This document shows, one piece after another, positions 31,635 through 39,921 of a stretch of 40,016 nt of DNA; the stretch's first letter is position 1; the number at the start of each line of letters is the position of its first letter. Source of the DNA: JAAYHC01 sp964483175 (lineage in GTDB: Bacteria > Bacillota > UBA5301); contig CAZAAT010000012.1 in NCBI GenBank assembly GCA_964483175.1, forward strand, positions 1-40,016, read 5' to 3'. The notes under the pieces were generated by a model. That model did no database searches. It saw only the letters and a program-made list of their open reading frames with translations, and was not told where the DNA came from. A program made the position numbers and the translations under genes.

Positions 31635-32196
31635 AGTTAAACCGCTTGAGGAGTTGATCAAGCGCGGACAGGGGCAAACCTACAACATTATAATAACAAC
31701 CTTGAATACTTTGAATAAACACGGCGCCTAAGCCTTGGATGCCATAAGCTCCGGCTTTATCCATTGGCTCACCTGATCGTACGTAGAGGTCAATTTCAGC
31801 TGCGGTCAAATGCCTGAACTTAACCTCCGTGGCCACAACCTCTTGCTCCAGCTCACCGGTTGCCGCATCAATCACAGCCAATCCGGTATAAACCGTATGG
31901 CTGCGCCCGGAGAGTCGCGAGAGCATGTCCACGGCGTGAGCAGCTGAGTCCGGCTTACCCAGCACCTCACCGTCGAGAACCACGATGGTGTCTGCACCGA
32001 TTACCAGCCCCGACCGGAGCTGGCGGGCAACATAAAGAGCCTTGGTCTCGGCCAGTTCATTTGCATATTTGGCTGGGTCCCTCCCATCATAGTTGGGCTC
32101 AGCGACCGTACTGGGAATGACGACAAAATCCAGGCCCAACGCCGCAAGCAGTTCTTTGCGCCTGGGCGACCCGGATGCCAGGATAAGCTCTGACAA
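31582..32196 (-). CDS. maf: Maf family nucleoside triphosphate pyrophosphatase
   Basis: Protein of 204 residues that hydrolyses noncanonical or canonical NTPs to NMP (dTTP/UTP-type Maf likely); overexpression blocks septation in Bacillus. LASGSPRRKELLAALG (6-21) is the substrate-binding loop, ADTIVVLDGEVLGKPDS (about 68-84) contains catalytic acid residues, and the C-terminal half has GEPMDKAGAYGIQGLGAVFI. The start is TTG with AGGAGGGAC 8 nt upstream. The 3' end overlaps the radC frame. A promoter with a 12-bp palindrome in its spacer lies just upstream. Confidence 0.95.
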   Translation of the reverse strand: MSELILASGSPRRKELLAALGLDFVVIPSTVAEPNYDGRDPAKYANELAETKALYVARQLRSGLVIGADTIVVLDGEVLGKPDSAAHAVDMLSRLSGRSHTVYTGLAVIDAATGELEQEVVATEVKFRHLTAAEIDLYVRSGEPMDKAGAYGIQGLGAVFIQSIQGCYYNVVGLPLSALDQLLKRFNFAILQKERDHDQRIKQS

Positions 32197-32220
32197 AGCT
32201 AGTCCCTCCTAAAAATTAGG

Positions 32221-32245
32221 TAATAACGGAAATATTTCCTGTCAA
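32221..32245 (-). promoter_or_regulatory. Candidate maf promoter with a palindrome in the spacer
   Basis: Perfect TTGACA (32245-32240) on the minus strand, immediately followed by the perfect 12-bp palindrome GGAAATATTTCC (32239-32228). The -10 is weak: CCTAAT at 19-nt spacing or TACCTA at 17. The palindrome is placed where a repressor would block RNA polymerase. Confidence 0.4.
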
Positions 32246-32254
32246 CTTTGGAGA

Positions 32255-33184
32255 TTATTTATCATTTTTTACCCACCTTACCGGTAGACTACCGAATAAT
32301 TCGGTTTTCCCTTCTCCATCTATAAACAGGGCCTTAATCTGTAGCCCGATCACTTGTTCTACCACCGAGACCTCTGCCGGGCCAGTAATAAATAGGAGGG
32401 TGGATAAGATATCAGCCGTTAAGGCATCTGGCGCGACAACCGTCACCGCCCGGAAATTCCCGGTCGGAAAACCGCTCCGGGGATCAATAAGATGGTGATA
32501 TCTCCGGCCTTGATACACAAAGCCACGTTCGTAATCACCTGAGGTGGCCACAGCCAGGCCTGAGGTTAGTTCAAAGTAACCAATACTACCGGCACCTTCG
32601 GGATTGCGTATCGCAACTCGCCACTTTGACCGCCAAAAGCTAGGACGACCTAGCATCCTGATAGTCCCGCCTAAATCGATAATTGCCTTGCTGGCTCCTT
32701 GTGATTCTAGATAATGATAGATTTGGTCGGTTGCATACCCTTTGAGCAGCGATCCGAAGTCGAGCCCGCCCAGGCCTTGTTCAATAAGTCGCACCGCCGC
32801 ACTGACCTCGTCAGACGCCGGAGGTTTGCCGATGCGGATCGCCTCCTGCCATAGTTTTGACAATGGAGCGATATCTACCCGGTAAGCTCCACCAGAAAGC
32901 TCGGTATACGACTCGGCAGTAGCCTGTAACTTTAAAGTTTCGCCGTCGGTCAGGTCAAATTCGGCAGAATCAAAGATATTGTAGCGCTGCTCTAATCGAG
33001 ACAACTCGGCCGTGATCCACTGGCGACTTGGATTCTGATCCTGGTGAGCTAAGTTCGTCTTAACTCGATAATACGAATCCATGGCAAAACCCTCCAGGAT
33101 AAGCTCCGGGAGGGCCTGTTGATAACGGCTTAAGAAAAATAAAGCTATAATTAAAGCGGTAAGCAAATATCGTTTATGACGCAT
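32255..33184 (-). CDS. apbE: FAD:protein FMN transferase (ApbE family)
   Basis: Transfers FMN from FAD to a threonine of target proteins. Here the obvious targets are RnfG and RnfD in the same operon. The ORF encodes about 310 residues with an N-terminal hydrophobic anchor or lipoprotein-like signal (LLTALIIALFFLSR) so it acts outside the membrane. Family motifs include GFAMDSYYRV near the start, LDFGSLLKGYATDQIYHYLES, IIDLGGTIRMLG and YHHLIDPRSGFP, then TADILSTLLFI. The ATG at 33184 overlaps rnfB by 11 bp; a TTG at 33199 with AAAGGGG upstream is a possible alternative. It ends the rnf operon. Confidence 0.93.
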   Translation of the reverse strand: MRHKRYLLTALIIALFFLSRYQQALPELILEGFAMDSYYRVKTNLAHQDQNPSRQWITAELSRLEQRYNIFDSAEFDLTDGETLKLQATAESYTELSGGAYRVDIAPLSKLWQEAIRIGKPPASDEVSAAVRLIEQGLGGLDFGSLLKGYATDQIYHYLESQGASKAIIDLGGTIRMLGRPSFWRSKWRVAIRNPEGAGSIGYFELTSGLAVATSGDYERGFVYQGRRYHHLIDPRSGFPTGNFRAVTVVAPDALTADILSTLLFITGPAEVSVVEQVIGLQIKALFIDGEGKTELFGSLPVRWVKNDK

Positions 33185-34007
33185 CCTCAGCCTGATCAAA
33201 AACCACGATCCCCTTTAACTCCAAACATTTTTTGGGGCACTTGGCGACGCAGTCGCCACATTCCTCGCACAATTGATAGTCAACCACCGGTAGATTATTC
33301 TCCATTTTGAGGGCTCCGTAGGTACAAGCTTTGACGCACAACCCACAAGCGATGCAACCCGAATTACATACTGCCAATACCTGTTTACCTTTTTCCGGAT
33401 TCCGACAGAGCAACTGCAACGCCTCATCCGGCTCGCGCAAGGCAATGATCGACCTGGGGCAGGCTTTGATACATAAGCCGCATCCGGTACAAAGCGCCTC
33501 ATCGACCTGCATGTGTCCCTGCTCATTTGCTTCAATCGCCCCAACTGGGCAAACCGCCTGGCAGTCACCCAGGCCAACGCAACCGTAAGCACACCCTAAA
33601 GTACCGCCAATCAAGGTCTGATAGCCTAAACAGGTGTCAATTCCGGTATAAACCGGGGGATTTTTCAATTCAGGTTGACAACGGATGACCGCTTTCTTAG
33701 TTGGACCGACTTGAGCGCTCCGGCCAAGCAATTCTCCGATCTGATTAGCGGCCGCTTGGCCTCCAACCGGACAGACATTGACCTCCAGATCTCCCGCGAC
33801 AATACCTTCAGCTACTCCTCGGCAGCCTGATTCGCCGCAGGCGCCACAGTTAATACCGGGCAAAAGTGCTTCTACCTCATCGACTCGCGGATCGGTTTGA
33901 ATCCAGAACTTCCGCTCGACTATGGCGAGAACTATTCCAAACAAAACTGCCAGCCCGCCCATTAATAAGGTGGCCGTTAATATCTGTTGAACAAACCCCA
34001 TCTCCAT
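33174..34007 (-). CDS. rnfB: Rnf complex ferredoxin subunit RnfB
   Basis: Peripheral iron-sulfur subunit that accepts electrons from reduced ferredoxin. Of 277 residues, an N-terminal helix (about 6-29) anchors it; then a CGACGESGC..C cluster region (about 54-80), CAYGCVGLGDCQAVCP, CTGCGLCIKACP, CIACGLCVKACT and CEECGDCVAKCP give several 4Fe-4S motifs. This many clusters is typical of the clostridial type. The gene follows rnfA by 15 bp and overlaps apbE. The ATG has AGAGAGGTA upstream. Confidence 0.96.
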   Translation of the reverse strand: MEMGFVQQILTATLLMGGLAVLFGIVLAIVERKFWIQTDPRVDEVEALLPGINCGACGESGCRGVAEGIVAGDLEVNVCPVGGQAAANQIGELLGRSAQVGPTKKAVIRCQPELKNPPVYTGIDTCLGYQTLIGGTLGCAYGCVGLGDCQAVCPVGAIEANEQGHMQVDEALCTGCGLCIKACPRSIIALREPDEALQLLCRNPEKGKQVLAVCNSGCIACGLCVKACTYGALKMENNLPVVDYQLCEECGDCVAKCPKKCLELKGIVVFDQAEDAS

Positions 34008-34022
34008 TACCTCTCTTGTCGA

Positions 34023-34607
34023 TTACTGGGCTACCAGGCCGGTAAATCCAAGAAACGCCATTGAGAGCAAACCGGCAGTAATCAGGACAATCGGTTTACC
34101 TTTGAAGGCTTCGGGAATATCAGCCCATTCCAGGCGCTCTCTCATGCCCGCCAGCAACACCAGGGCCAACGTAAATCCTAAGCCGCCACCGGTAGCAAAG
34201 GTGGCTGCTTCGACCACATTATAGCCTTTCTGAGCCACCAAGATCGCCAAGCCCAATACAGCGCAGTTCGTTGTGATCAATGGCAAAAAGATACCCAGTG
34301 TTCGATGTAACGCCGGACTGGTTTTGGCCAAGATGGTTTCGATTGTCTGAACCATAGACGCAATAACAAGAATGTAGACCACATACTGTAAAAAGCCAAG
34401 ATTAAAGGGGATCAACACATACTGTTCCAAACCCCAAGTAACCACCGCTGATACGGTCATTACCAGGGTTGTGGCCCAGCCCATACTCAGAGCGGTCTCG
34501 ATTTTTTGAGAAACTCCGAGGAAAGGACAAATCCCTAAAAACCTGGAAAGTACAAAGTTATTGACTAATACTGTGCTGACTAGTATCAGAAACAGGCCTT
34601 GCAACAC
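34023..34607 (-). CDS. rnfA: Rnf complex membrane subunit RnfA
   Basis: Integral membrane subunit of 194 residues with six predicted helices. The conserved pattern VLVNNFVLSRFLGICPFLGVS begins at about residue 13, and the later segment TTNCAVLGLAILVAQ is also typical. It carries the Rnf transmembrane Fe-S site together with RnfE. The start is a GTG and overlaps the end of rnfE by 50 bp. Confidence 0.95.
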   Translation of the reverse strand: MLQGLFLILVSTVLVNNFVLSRFLGICPFLGVSQKIETALSMGWATTLVMTVSAVVTWGLEQYVLIPFNLGFLQYVVYILVIASMVQTIETILAKTSPALHRTLGIFLPLITTNCAVLGLAILVAQKGYNVVEAATFATGGGLGFTLALVLLAGMRERLEWADIPEAFKGKPIVLITAGLLSMAFLGFTGLVAQ

Positions 34608-35217
34608 CGGTTACACCTCCAGCCACACGTTTTTTCTGATTAATTTCGACTGCTTTAAAGGTTGCCAAGATCAAGCCCATCGTGATAAACGCTCCCGGCG
34701 GAAGCAAGGCCAGGATTACCGGTTGATAAGCGCTACCCAAGACCTGAATCCCAAAAATTGATCCGGCGCCGAGCAGTTCCCTGACTGAACCGATCAATGT
34801 CAGCGCCCAAGTAAATCCCAAACCCATCCCCAAGCCATCCAGGAGAGAGGGCAACGGTGGATTCTTCGCGGCGAAGGCCTCGGCTCTGCCCATAATAATA
34901 CAATTGACAATGATTAGAGCGATAAACAACCCTAATACCCTATGGATCTCTGGGAAATAAGCCGCCATCACCATGTCGACAACTGTAACCAAAGCCGCGA
35001 TTACCACGATATATGCCGGGATCCTTACTGCCTTAGGTATGTAGTTACGCAATGAAGAAATTAGCAGATTCGAACAAACCAGGACAGCTGTGGTGGCCAG
35101 CCCCATCGCGATCCCATTAATCGCCGCTGTAGTAACGGCTAACGTGGGGCACATCCCGATCATGATAACGAAGATAGGATTTTCCTTCCACAACCCATTC
35201 AAAAAATTATTCACCAA
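34558..35217 (-). CDS. rnfE: Rnf complex membrane subunit RnfE
   Basis: Integral membrane subunit of 219 residues, homologous to RnfA and NqrD. It starts NGLWKENPIFVIMIGMCPTLAVT and contains IALIIVNCIIMGRAEAFAAKN. It pairs with RnfA in the membrane core. The start is TTG at 35217 or GTG at 35214, overlapping rnfG by about 10 bp. Its C-terminal tail extends 50 bp into the start of rnfA. Confidence 0.95.
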   Translation of the reverse strand: MVNNFLNGLWKENPIFVIMIGMCPTLAVTTAAINGIAMGLATTAVLVCSNLLISSLRNYIPKAVRIPAYIVVIAALVTVVDMVMAAYFPEIHRVLGLFIALIIVNCIIMGRAEAFAAKNPPLPSLLDGLGMGLGFTWALTLIGSVRELLGAGSIFGIQVLGSAYQPVILALLPPGAFITMGLILATFKAVEINQKKRVAGGVTGVARPVSDTSQHSISQ

Positions 35218-35746
35218 TCACACCTGCCTTCACAAGCGCCATTACTTTATCCGCCGCGGTCTTGACACCTTCGGCCACAGCCCGCGTAGAAATGGTAGCC
35301 CCTGTAATAGACTCAACATCCTGTTTCGCTCGATAAGGATCCGCCAGTGACTTGGCTTTGAATTGATCCGTGAAGGCAGCTTCGGTAATCCTGGCCCCGA
35401 GTCCAGGAGTCTCACTGTGTTCAAGAACAACAATTTTCTGAACCCGCTCTTGATCCACATTCAAGCTGACCATTAAAGAAATTGGACCGCTAAAGCCGGG
35501 GGATTCGGTCGTAAAAGCGACCACTTTCCCTTCTGGCGTATCGGTCGCATAGAGTTTTCCACCCTCGATTTCGGTGGTTGTAAAAGTCTCAGTTCCCAGC
35601 ACGGCGCTGACAGCGGCTTGTTCGCGAAGCCTCCGATTCTCAGCAATAATATCGGCCGTAATGCCATTAAAATAGGCTAGCGCCGCACCGCTTATAGCTG
35701 AGATCACTGCTAATACAAATGCATATCGGATAATCGTATTGTTCAT
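35207..35746 (-). CDS. rnfG: Rnf complex FMN-binding subunit RnfG
   Basis: Covalently flavinylated subunit. From the ATG at 35746 it has 179 residues: one N-terminal membrane helix (about 5-25) and an extracytoplasmic FMN-binding domain. The flavin attachment threonine lies in the SITGATIST motif near the C-terminus, the substrate of ApbE encoded downstream. ATGA overlap with the rnfD stop supports this start; the longer frame adds nine residues inside rnfD. Confidence 0.95.
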   Translation of the reverse strand: MNNTIIRYAFVLAVISAISGAALAYFNGITADIIAENRRLREQAAVSAVLGTETFTTTEIEGGKLYATDTPEGKVVAFTTESPGFSGPISLMVSLNVDQERVQKIVVLEHSETPGLGARITEAAFTDQFKAKSLADPYRAKQDVESITGATISTRAVAEGVKTAADKVMALVKAGVIGE

Positions 35747-36663
35747 TTCACCGCCCCCATTGGTTTCGGCCAAGTAGCTCGTTCAATCAGTGGTACCGCC
35801 GCATTCATTAGCAGGATGGCAAAAGAAACCCCTTCGGGATACCCCCCGAGCTGCCGAATGACCACCGAAATTATCCCAATACCGATACCGAACGCCCACC
35901 GACCGGATTGAGTAATCGGTGAAGTCACATAATCGGTGGCCATAAAAAAGGCTCCTAGGATCAAACCGCCACTGAATAAAGTTACCGAAACAGGCACGCC
36001 AAATGCTGCGCCTAACACAGCACTGCTGATTAGAACTCCGGCTGGAATCCGCCAATCAATATAACCCTTCCAAAGCAGGAAGGCCGCCCCCAATAATAAG
36101 GCTAAAACCGAAGTTTCCCCGAGGCTACCGCCGACATTCCCGACAAACAGCTGGCCCCAGGAGGGTAGCGCTTCCCCTGCCTTTAATAGTGAAAGCGGGG
36201 TTGCTGTAGTTACCGCATCCAACGGAGCCTGCCAGGTCGTCATAGCTACCGGAAAAGAGATCAATAAAAACGTTCTACCGACGAGAGCAGGATTAAATGG
36301 ATTGTTTCCCAGGCCTCCATAAACGTGCTTACCCAAAATGATCGCTACCACGGACCCGAGAGCCGCCAAGGCCGGAGAAAATGTCGGTGGGAGGGTTAGC
36401 CCAAGGAGCAATCCTGTTACAAGAGCGCTACCATCTGCTCGTGGCTGATAACCCCGCACATATTTAATCCACAAGTATTCTGTTACTACGGCTGCAGCTG
36501 TGGTTGTTACTAAGACAACCAATGCTGGCAAGCCAAAGAAATAAAGGCCCGCTAAAGATGCAGGAACTAGTGCAATAGCGACCGACCACATAATTGTACG
36601 AGTCAGTTCCGGTGAACCGATATGCGGGCCGGGCCCTTGAACTAAAGCGCCCATCTCACTCAC
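35743..36663 (-). CDS. rnfD: Rnf complex membrane subunit RnfD
   Basis: Polytopic flavoprotein subunit of 306 residues, NqrB-like. The candidate covalent FMN threonine is in LDAVTTATPLSLL (about 170-180). GLLLGLTLPP, HVYGGLGNNPFNPALVGRTFLL and FFMATDYVTSPITQSGRWAFG are typical. The start is GTG at 36663 within the end of rnfC, or the ATG three codons on (36654). It translocates ions in the complex. Confidence 0.95.
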   Translation of the reverse strand: MSEMGALVQGPGPHIGSPELTRTIMWSVAIALVPASLAGLYFFGLPALVVLVTTTAAAVVTEYLWIKYVRGYQPRADGSALVTGLLLGLTLPPTFSPALAALGSVVAIILGKHVYGGLGNNPFNPALVGRTFLLISFPVAMTTWQAPLDAVTTATPLSLLKAGEALPSWGQLFVGNVGGSLGETSVLALLLGAAFLLWKGYIDWRIPAGVLISSAVLGAAFGVPVSVTLFSGGLILGAFFMATDYVTSPITQSGRWAFGIGIGIISVVIRQLGGYPEGVSFAILLMNAAVPLIERATWPKPMGAVK

Positions 36664-38002
36664 CTTTCCTTTCTCGTTGGCGCTGCAGAGTTTTCATTTT
36701 AATCTCCCGAATTTGCTGAACCAGTGGACGCTTACCCGGACAACTATAAGCGCATGAGCCACATTCCAAGCAAGCAAGCGCACCTGCCTTCTCGGCGGCA
36801 TCTATCGCTCCAGCCACACCGGCATCAGCTATATAACCAGGATAGAGCCCCATCGGGCAGGCCGTCAAGCATCGTCCACACCTGATGCAAGGACTAGCCT
36901 CTAAGGAGCCTATTTCGCCTGCAGTTAAAGCCAATACACCTGAAGTTGTCTTGGTAACAACCTCCGAGAGACCGGTTGCTGTCCGCCCCATCATGGGACC
37001 GCCGATAACAACCCGGGCGCACTCTGACTCTTGCCATCCGGAGGCCTCAAGCAAGGTTTTGATAGGCACACCAATTGGTACCAGATAGTTGGCGGGTTTT
37101 GAAACCCCACCACCGTTAACCGTTACCACTCGCTTAGTTAATGGCTCCCCATAAGCAACCGCGCGGAAAATAGCTATTAGAGTGGCCACATTCTGCACCA
37201 GGGCTCCGACCGCACTTGGCAGGGCGCCCAAGGGAACTGTGCGGCCGAGAACGGATTTAATTAAGTGTTTTTCTGAGCCCTGCGGGTACTTTGGCGGCAA
37301 GACAACAACCTTGACATCATTCGCATCTTTGACCACTTCGCGTACTGCGCGAATGCTATCAGCTCGATCAGCTTCAAAAGCGAGGTAGCCTTTTTTAGCG
37401 CCGACTGCCTGCATAGCCAGTCTTAGCCCTGCTACCAACTCAGTAGGTTTTTCGATCACCAGACGACTATCCGCACTCAAATACGGCTCACATTCGCAAG
37501 CGTTTACCAGGACAGAATCGATTGGCTTGTCTTTCGGTGGCGCTAATTTTACATGGGTAGGAAACCCTGCGCCCCCCATGCCAACAATACCTGCTTTCAA
37601 CACCCGGTCTCGGATTTCGTCGGGGCTTAACTGTAACCAGTCTTTCAATTCGGCTGCCGGTTCAGAATGTGGATCGGAGTCTGACTCAATCACTACGGCC
37701 GGCAGCGTCACCCCGCCCGGACGGCGTAAGGTGATTACATCTTTGACGGTCCCAGCTACACTCGAATGAATGTACGTAGAGACAAATGCTGTTGGTTCTC
37801 CGATGACGCTGCCGATGCGAACTTCATCGCCCGGCGCCACCACCGGTTTGGCCGGTGCCCCAATATGCTGTGCTAGTGGTATCACCACTTCGTCCGTTGG
37901 GGCGAGCAAAGTGATCGGTTCGGATAGTGGGCGAACCGGCCCATGAACTTCTACCCCTCCCTTATATGAAGGGCGTTTAAGAAAATTCAAAACTGCTCCC
38001 AT
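36656..38002 (-). CDS. rnfC: Rnf complex NADH-binding subunit RnfC
   Basis: Peripheral subunit of 448 residues that exchanges electrons with NAD. NADH/FMN site motifs include GIVGMGGAGFPTHVKL (about 139-154), DSVLVNACECEPYLSAD and YPQGSEKHLIKSVLGR. Two 4Fe-4S motifs follow: CIRCGRCLTACPMGL and CLECGSCAYSCPGKR (about 375-425). The ATG directly follows the aspA stop (TAAATG). It heads the C-D-G-E-A-B operon. Confidence 0.97.
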   Translation of the reverse strand: MGAVLNFLKRPSYKGGVEVHGPVRPLSEPITLLAPTDEVVIPLAQHIGAPAKPVVAPGDEVRIGSVIGEPTAFVSTYIHSSVAGTVKDVITLRRPGGVTLPAVVIESDSDPHSEPAAELKDWLQLSPDEIRDRVLKAGIVGMGGAGFPTHVKLAPPKDKPIDSVLVNACECEPYLSADSRLVIEKPTELVAGLRLAMQAVGAKKGYLAFEADRADSIRAVREVVKDANDVKVVVLPPKYPQGSEKHLIKSVLGRTVPLGALPSAVGALVQNVATLIAIFRAVAYGEPLTKRVVTVNGGGVSKPANYLVPIGVPIKTLLEASGWQESECARVVIGGPMMGRTATGLSEVVTKTTSGVLALTAGEIGSLEASPCIRCGRCLTACPMGLYPGYIADAGVAGAIDAAEKAGALACLECGSCAYSCPGKRPLVQQIREIKMKTLQRQRERKGE

Positions 38003-39421
38003 TTACTTCCCCCCACCCTGATCCCACAATTGCTTGCCGGCAATACCCGGCTCGGTTAACTCATTAGGGCGCAAAATTACGGCTAACTCTGCAGCAGTTA
38101 ACAGCCCTTTTTCTATAACTATCTCGGTCACTGATCGCCCGGTGGATAGCGCCTCTTTAGCTATCAGAGAGGACTGCTCATAACCAAGATGTGGGCTGAG
38201 TGCCGTTACGACACCAAGGCTTTTGCCGAGCAACTCACTACAACGCTCCCGATTAGCAGTAATCCCAGCTACACATTTGGTTGTAAAAACCGCAACCACA
38301 TTGCGCAGCATATCAGCGCTATGCAATAAATTGTGAAATAGCACCGGCTGCATCACATTGAGCTCTAACTGTCCATTCTGGGCAGCCAGGGCCACAGTCA
38401 CATCACTGCCGATAAGCTGAAAAGCCACTTGGTTAACTGTCTCCGCAATAACCGGGTTAACCTTTCCCGGCATAATCGATGATCCCGGTTGTACCGCAGG
38501 CAAATTGATTTCACCGAACCCGCCACGCGGCCCTGAAGACAGTAGTCTGAGGTCAGAGGCTATTTTTGATAGGCTTACTGCAGTAGACTTGAAGGCAGCC
38601 GAAACCGCCACCAATGCATCTACATTCTGGGTCGCATCGACCATATCCTCTGCTCCGGCAAACAGATAACCACTGAATTCAATCAGATACTCAAAAACTT
38701 TGCTAATATAAGCCGGATCGGCATTGAGGCCCGTACCTACCGCCGTAGCTCCCATGTTTACCGTCAGCAGGCCCTCTCTGGATCGGTTGATTCGCTCCGC
38801 ATCGCGCCTGATGACTCGGGCGTAAGCGCCAAACTCCTGACCCAACCTGATCGGGACCGCGTCTTGTAAGTGAGTTCGTCCTAATTTAACAATATCATCA
38901 TATTCAGCAGAGAGTTTGAAAAATTCCTCTGCCAAATTATTCAGGGCCTCGATCGCACCGTCTAAGATCCGCAATAAGGCGAGCCTGACCGCGGTCGGAA
39001 TCACGTCATTGGTAGACTGGGACATATTTACGTGGGTATTGGGGTGAACCAATAGATAATCGCCACGGCGCCCACCCAGTAATTCAATCGCCCGGTTAGC
39101 CAAGACCTCGTTCATGTTCATATTAATCGAAGTGCCAGCCCCACCCTGAATGGGGTCCACCACAAAATGCTCGAACCACTGGCCGGACTCAATCTCAGTA
39201 CAAGCTGTGATAATCGCCTGGCCAATGTGGGCCGGCAGCAACCCGTTATCCATGTTGGCCTGTGTCGCTGCTCGTTTAACCAGGGCGAGCGCTTTAATCA
39301 GAGCGGGATGGAGACGTAGCCCGGTAATCGGAAAATTCTCCATAGCACGCAGAGTTTGGATCCCATAATAAACATCAGCGGGAAGCTCTCTCTCACCTAA
39401 GAGATCGTGCTCAATACGCAA
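38003..39421 (-). CDS. aspA: Aspartate ammonia-lyase
   Basis: Aspartase/fumarase superfamily enzyme that deaminates L-aspartate to fumarate and ammonia. From the TTG at 39421 (GGAGG 8 nt upstream) it has 472 residues and starts MRIEHDLLGERELPADVYYGIQTLRA, the typical aspartase N-terminus. GSSIMPGKVNPVIAE is the flexible catalytic loop with its serine; STNDVIPTA and GRTHLQDAVP contribute to the site. The segment DMLRNVVAVFTTKCVAGITANRERC favours aspartase over class II fumarase. The stop is followed at once by the rnfC ATG, so it is very likely co-transcribed with rnf. Confidence 0.92.
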   Translation of the reverse strand: MRIEHDLLGERELPADVYYGIQTLRAMENFPITGLRLHPALIKALALVKRAATQANMDNGLLPAHIGQAIITACTEIESGQWFEHFVVDPIQGGAGTSINMNMNEVLANRAIELLGGRRGDYLLVHPNTHVNMSQSTNDVIPTAVRLALLRILDGAIEALNNLAEEFFKLSAEYDDIVKLGRTHLQDAVPIRLGQEFGAYARVIRRDAERINRSREGLLTVNMGATAVGTGLNADPAYISKVFEYLIEFSGYLFAGAEDMVDATQNVDALVAVSAAFKSTAVSLSKIASDLRLLSSGPRGGFGEINLPAVQPGSSIMPGKVNPVIAETVNQVAFQLIGSDVTVALAAQNGQLELNVMQPVLFHNLLHSADMLRNVVAVFTTKCVAGITANRERCSELLGKSLGVVTALSPHLGYEQSSLIAKEALSTGRSVTEIVIEKGLLTAAELAVILRPNELTEPGIAGKQLWDQGGGK

Positions 39422-39500
39422 TGACAGTCCCTCCACAACTATCCACTAAATTATTGTTCGTGATTGTCGGTTAATTTCCTACAGAAATTTCCAGAACGGC

Positions 39501-39899
39501 TTAACTAGTGCATTTTCTAACTATCACCGCTGTATCTTGACCTTGCCAATAGGAGTCGCCGACTCGCAATAGTGCCAAGGCCAGGACCAGCAGCGCTGTT
39601 CCGATCAACAGCGCTCCAAGATTGCTGAAAAAACGGTATCCGATTGTTAAACCGGTCAGAAAAAAGGCAAGTGGGATAAGATAAAGCCAGGCTGATGCGG
39701 TAACAATACCTCTAGGAGACATTGACAGGACTACCGCCTCACCAAGCTCGGCTGAAATCTGATTATAAGCCCTGATCTCGCGCACGCGGGGAGCGCGACC
39801 CAAGTTACACTTGCCGCAAGCAGCACAGGCTGAAAGCGGTATAACCTGGACATCGGCCCACTCTCCGTCAATGCGGATAACCTCCCCCGTAAACTCCAT
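39501..39899 (-). CDS. rseC: RseC/MucC family protein (Rnf-associated)
   Basis: Protein of 132 residues with a redox-type cysteine cluster near the N-terminus, Cys25, Cys28 and Cys31 in CAACGKC, and two membrane helices (about 68-85 and 88-112). RseC homologues occur next to rnf genes and, in Escherichia coli, take part with Rsx in keeping SoxR reduced. Its position upstream of aspA and rnf suits a role in Rnf assembly or electron transfer to a partner. The Cys motif could bind a metal or Fe-S centre, which is inference. The ATG has AAAAAGGATG upstream. Confidence 0.85.
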   Translation of the reverse strand: MEFTGEVIRIDGEWADVQVIPLSACAACGKCNLGRAPRVREIRAYNQISAELGEAVVLSMSPRGIVTASAWLYLIPLAFFLTGLTIGYRFFSNLGALLIGTALLVLALALLRVGDSYWQGQDTAVIVRKCTS

Positions 39900-39921
39900 C
39901 CTTTTTCCCCCATTTGTGTGT

